This document shows, piece by piece, positions 61,901 through 64,000 of a stretch of 64,000 bases of DNA. Position 1 is the stretch's first letter, and every line of letters begins with the position of its first letter. This stretch comes from Drosophila pseudoobscura (Eukaryota > Arthropoda > Insecta > Diptera > Drosophilidae). The notes under the pieces were generated by a model. It was not told the origin of the DNA. It was given only the letters and a program-made list of their open reading frames with translations, and did no database searches. Location of the stretch: the NCBI RefSeq assembly GCF_009870125.1, contig NC_046679.1, positions 16,182,001 through 16,246,000 of the forward strand, read 5' to 3'. A program made the translations under genes and the position numbers.

Positions 61901-62392
61901 CATTTTATCTGGCCAAGCCACAAATCCTTGTGTACATCCTGCCAGCCCTCCCCTCCATCCCAGCTCTCTCTCGTCCACTGCTCGTAACAAGATTTTAACA
62001 ATATTATTTTTAATTACGGTTTTAATAAATATTTCCTTTGTCAATTAACAACACAAACTGAGGGCTGGCCCTCACGGCATCACAAAAAAAAGGGAACAAA
62101 TTAAACAGAAGTTGGTCGCAGAAAAATATAGCATGGAGAAAATAATTCTTTGCGCTACCTAATCACATTTTGTCGACTTGTTAACCAAGTCCTGACTCCA
62201 CACACCCACATCTACTCTTACTCATCACAGAAATTCCTCAGAGCATGACTGGCAAGAGACAAAACAATTTAATTAAACAAATCAGAGCCAGGCCAGAGCC
62301 ACAGCCCCAAGAAAGAAACGTTCCTTTGCATGTTGTACTCGTAAAGCAAGGAATTTATATTTATTTAATACTTCCTGTTTCTCCTTTTACAG
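58926..62392 (+). other. 3' UTR of long Gasp isoform and intron before alternative last exon
   Basis: The first 550 bases after the long-isoform stop are strikingly A-rich, with AATAAA at 59004-59009 as the first poly(A) signal. The remainder to 62392 would be intron for the short isoform. It holds CA/TG runs near 59990 and 60395-60470, a CCAGTCCAG tract at 61805-61830, and a 197-codon open frame on the minus strand (60727-61320) that lacks an ATG start and coding features. Confidence 0.6.
59004..59009 (+). terminator. Poly(A) signal AATAAA, candidate for Gasp long isoform
   Basis: First canonical signal, 79 nt after the stop at 58923-58925. Several further AATAAA-like variants follow in the A-rich stretch, so other sites may be used. 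Confidence 0.45.
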
Positions 62393-62447
62393 CGAGGATT
62401 ACTATGGCGATGTAGACCTGAAGGCCCTGAAAAAGTTGGGCTTTTAA
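62393..62447 (+). CDS. Gasp: Alternative last coding exon of Gasp (short isoform, 235 residues)
   Basis: A second exon with a strong acceptor (CTCCTTTTACAG) begins, like the upstream last exon, with C followed by GAG/GAA. Spliced from the same donor at 58483 it therefore completes codon Cys218 (TG+C). It encodes EDYYGDVDLKALKKLGF then TAA, matching the upstream exon EDYYGDLDLKSIRKSELL over the first 10-12 residues, mostly with synonymous differences. This indicates an exon duplication and mutually exclusive 3' terminal exons. The short isoform lacks the Lys/Ser/Ala-rich tail. I infer alternative polyadenylation; the poly(A) site of this isoform is not clear. Confidence 0.85.
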
Positions 62448-64000
62448 AAATACTCGTATAGAGAAACACCAACACCAACACCAACACATACTCGTACAGA
62501 ATGTAAGTCATAAAGAGGTTGAGGCCTGAAAGTCAATGCAAGGCAGGCAACAGGAGAGGCGACAAAAGGAGCAGCAGCCCGTAGCAAAGGATGGATCAGG
62601 AGGAAACCACAATAACAGTGGGCTTAAAATGCTTGCCACACACACTCACACACATAGACAGACTTGCCACAAGCGTAAAGTATGCATACAGAATATACAA
62701 GAATCGTACAGTTGACTTTAAAGACTGAGCACAAAAAAACACACCAGAAACCTACCCAGAAGCAGAAACCCAATGAAGAAATAGTCGATGCCTCCGCCAC
62801 ATTTAAATGGAGGAAAAATCAACAAAGAAATAACGCTTGACCCCGTAGTCAATTACATTTTCTCTGATTCTAAATCTGAATCTGCCCGTTGCCCATAGAG
62901 CGGAAGCCTTACGGTCGACTTAGGTTCGCCAAAAGCCTTTGATGAGCCAGCAGCGAGTTCCGCGAATTCCACATTTACCACAGCGGCCGCCACAAAAGTC
63001 AAATTTAACTTATTTAACTAAATACTCAGAAACCGCATACATACCTACCCCTCACGCTATAATAACTTCCAATGTATTGTACATATATAGAGATTCAGTT
63101 TAGGTTTAAGTTTGCATATAAATGAACAATGCATGAACGACTTATATAAATAGCCTTTTTTTTTTTGGTGTATTTCTCCACTAGGTAGAGTAAGTATTGA
63201 GTGCATTAAACTTATTTCAGTGCTAATCTGGAGAACAATCGGTATGTACTCGTATATTTTAATCAAATGGATCGGATTTTTCATTAGGTCAGCATCCAAC
63301 ACAGCCAGTCGGAGCGGACTGGCTTCTGGGCAGATTTCCAAATTTCCACAAATTCTTTTCCACAATTTACTATGTAACAACAACAACTGCTGTAGCAGTT
63401 TGAGCTGCTGCTGACCGCAAAACACAACACGCATACGCACTGTTTGCCAAGCAAATAACAACGAAAAGGCCTTAAACCAAAAAACAAGTAAATAAACTTA
63501 GGAATACAAAATATACAAACACACAAAATTGATAATTATTGAAAAGCTGGCCATCGGAGTGGGTTGGCGCTGCTGCTTGCAACACAATGGAAACGGCAGA
63601 CAAAGGACGCATGGGGAGCGGCTGGCAGCATGCATCAGGGGCAGCAGGGGGCAAAAGGCAAACTATAACGACGCACAAGTGCAACATTAGCCTATGAAAA
63701 GATTGAAAAGCATCCTACACACAGTTGGGGACAAAGGACAAGTGAATGTTGCAGCCAGCCTGCAACTATGCAACGAGAAGACATGCTGTTGCATGTTAAT
63801 TGAAATCAATAAGTGGAACACACTCCACTCACACACAAATACACACACACACAAACACAAGCCTGAACATTGCTGTACATTCAATGTATATCTGTCGGAC
63901 TCTGTGTCTGTGTGGTTACAATGGCGACCAGGCGCCATAGACACTGCAACAGCAACAACAACAACAAAAACAATGGAGCGCAGAGTAGCAAAAGAGGAGC
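62448..64000 (+). other. Probable 3' UTR of the short Gasp isoform and downstream spacer
   Basis: No coding feature is seen. The first part should be 3' UTR; AATAAA at 63491-63496 is a possible signal, which would make a UTR of about 1 kb. Three copies of the TACTCGTA 8-mer (62451, 62489, 63247) fall here, with (CA)n near 63832-63860 and a run of nine to ten T at about 63157. Confidence 0.4.

Noticed and set aside
1..64000. tRNA, rRNA, CRISPR arrays, bacterial-type operons or intact long transposons
   Set aside because: I looked for tRNA B-box (GGTTCGA) patterns, spaced direct repeats, reverse-transcriptase or transposase motifs and found none that hold up.

Overview
The window looks like euchromatic chromosomal DNA from a Drosophila species. 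Introns are short (49-100 nt) with GT/AG ends and exons match well-known fly genes. The spacers are full of CAG/CTG-type triplets, CA/TG runs and hexanucleotide tracts. The gene set (a GRXCR-type glutaredoxin protein, V-ATPase subunit F-2, the odorant-binding proteins Obp83g, Obp83ef and Obp83cd, and the chitin-binding protein Gasp) matches what I remember of cytological region 83 on D. melanogaster 3R (Muller element E). The proteins and spacers look diverged from D. melanogaster. The abundance of short tandem hexamers suggests the obscura group, but I cannot fix the species from sequence alone.

Layout. Positions 1-1371 are the upstream/5' UTR region of a CG31559-like gene whose two coding exons lie at 1372-2376 and 6171-6644 (+). 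From 6645 to 31914 there is about 25 kb in which I find no supportable gene. Vha14-2 is on the minus strand at 31915-32463 in four small exons. Another roughly 9.6 kb without a supportable gene follows. The OBP cluster comes next: Obp83g (+, 42050-42550), Obp83ef (+, 42856-43660) and Obp83cd (-, 43726-44597). The last two are double-domain, 12-cysteine proteins that converge with only 65 bp between stop codons. After a 6.8 kb spacer, Gasp (+) starts at a TATA box at 51270. It has a 6.25 kb first intron, four constitutive coding exons and two alternative last coding exons (58799-58925 and 62393-62447).

How the genes relate. The three OBP genes are a local family: all carry a phase-0 intron immediately after the signal-peptide exon, and the two double-domain genes look like products of an internal domain duplication. 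Gasp encodes a secreted three-domain chitin-binding (CBM14/peritrophin A) protein of cuticle and trachea. Vha14-2 and the GRXCR-like gene are functionally unrelated neighbours; there are no operons here.

Most notable observations: (1) alternative last exons of Gasp that each complete the sixth cysteine of the third chitin-binding domain; (2) stop-free introns divisible by three in Obp83g and Obp83cd; (3) a possible short secreted-peptide gene, antisense, nested in Gasp intron 1; (4) strong enrichment of the 8-mer TACGAGTA/TACTCGTA; (5) a roughly 190 bp element with imperfect terminal inverted repeats near the Gasp promoter. All gene models were made by eye and need transcript support.
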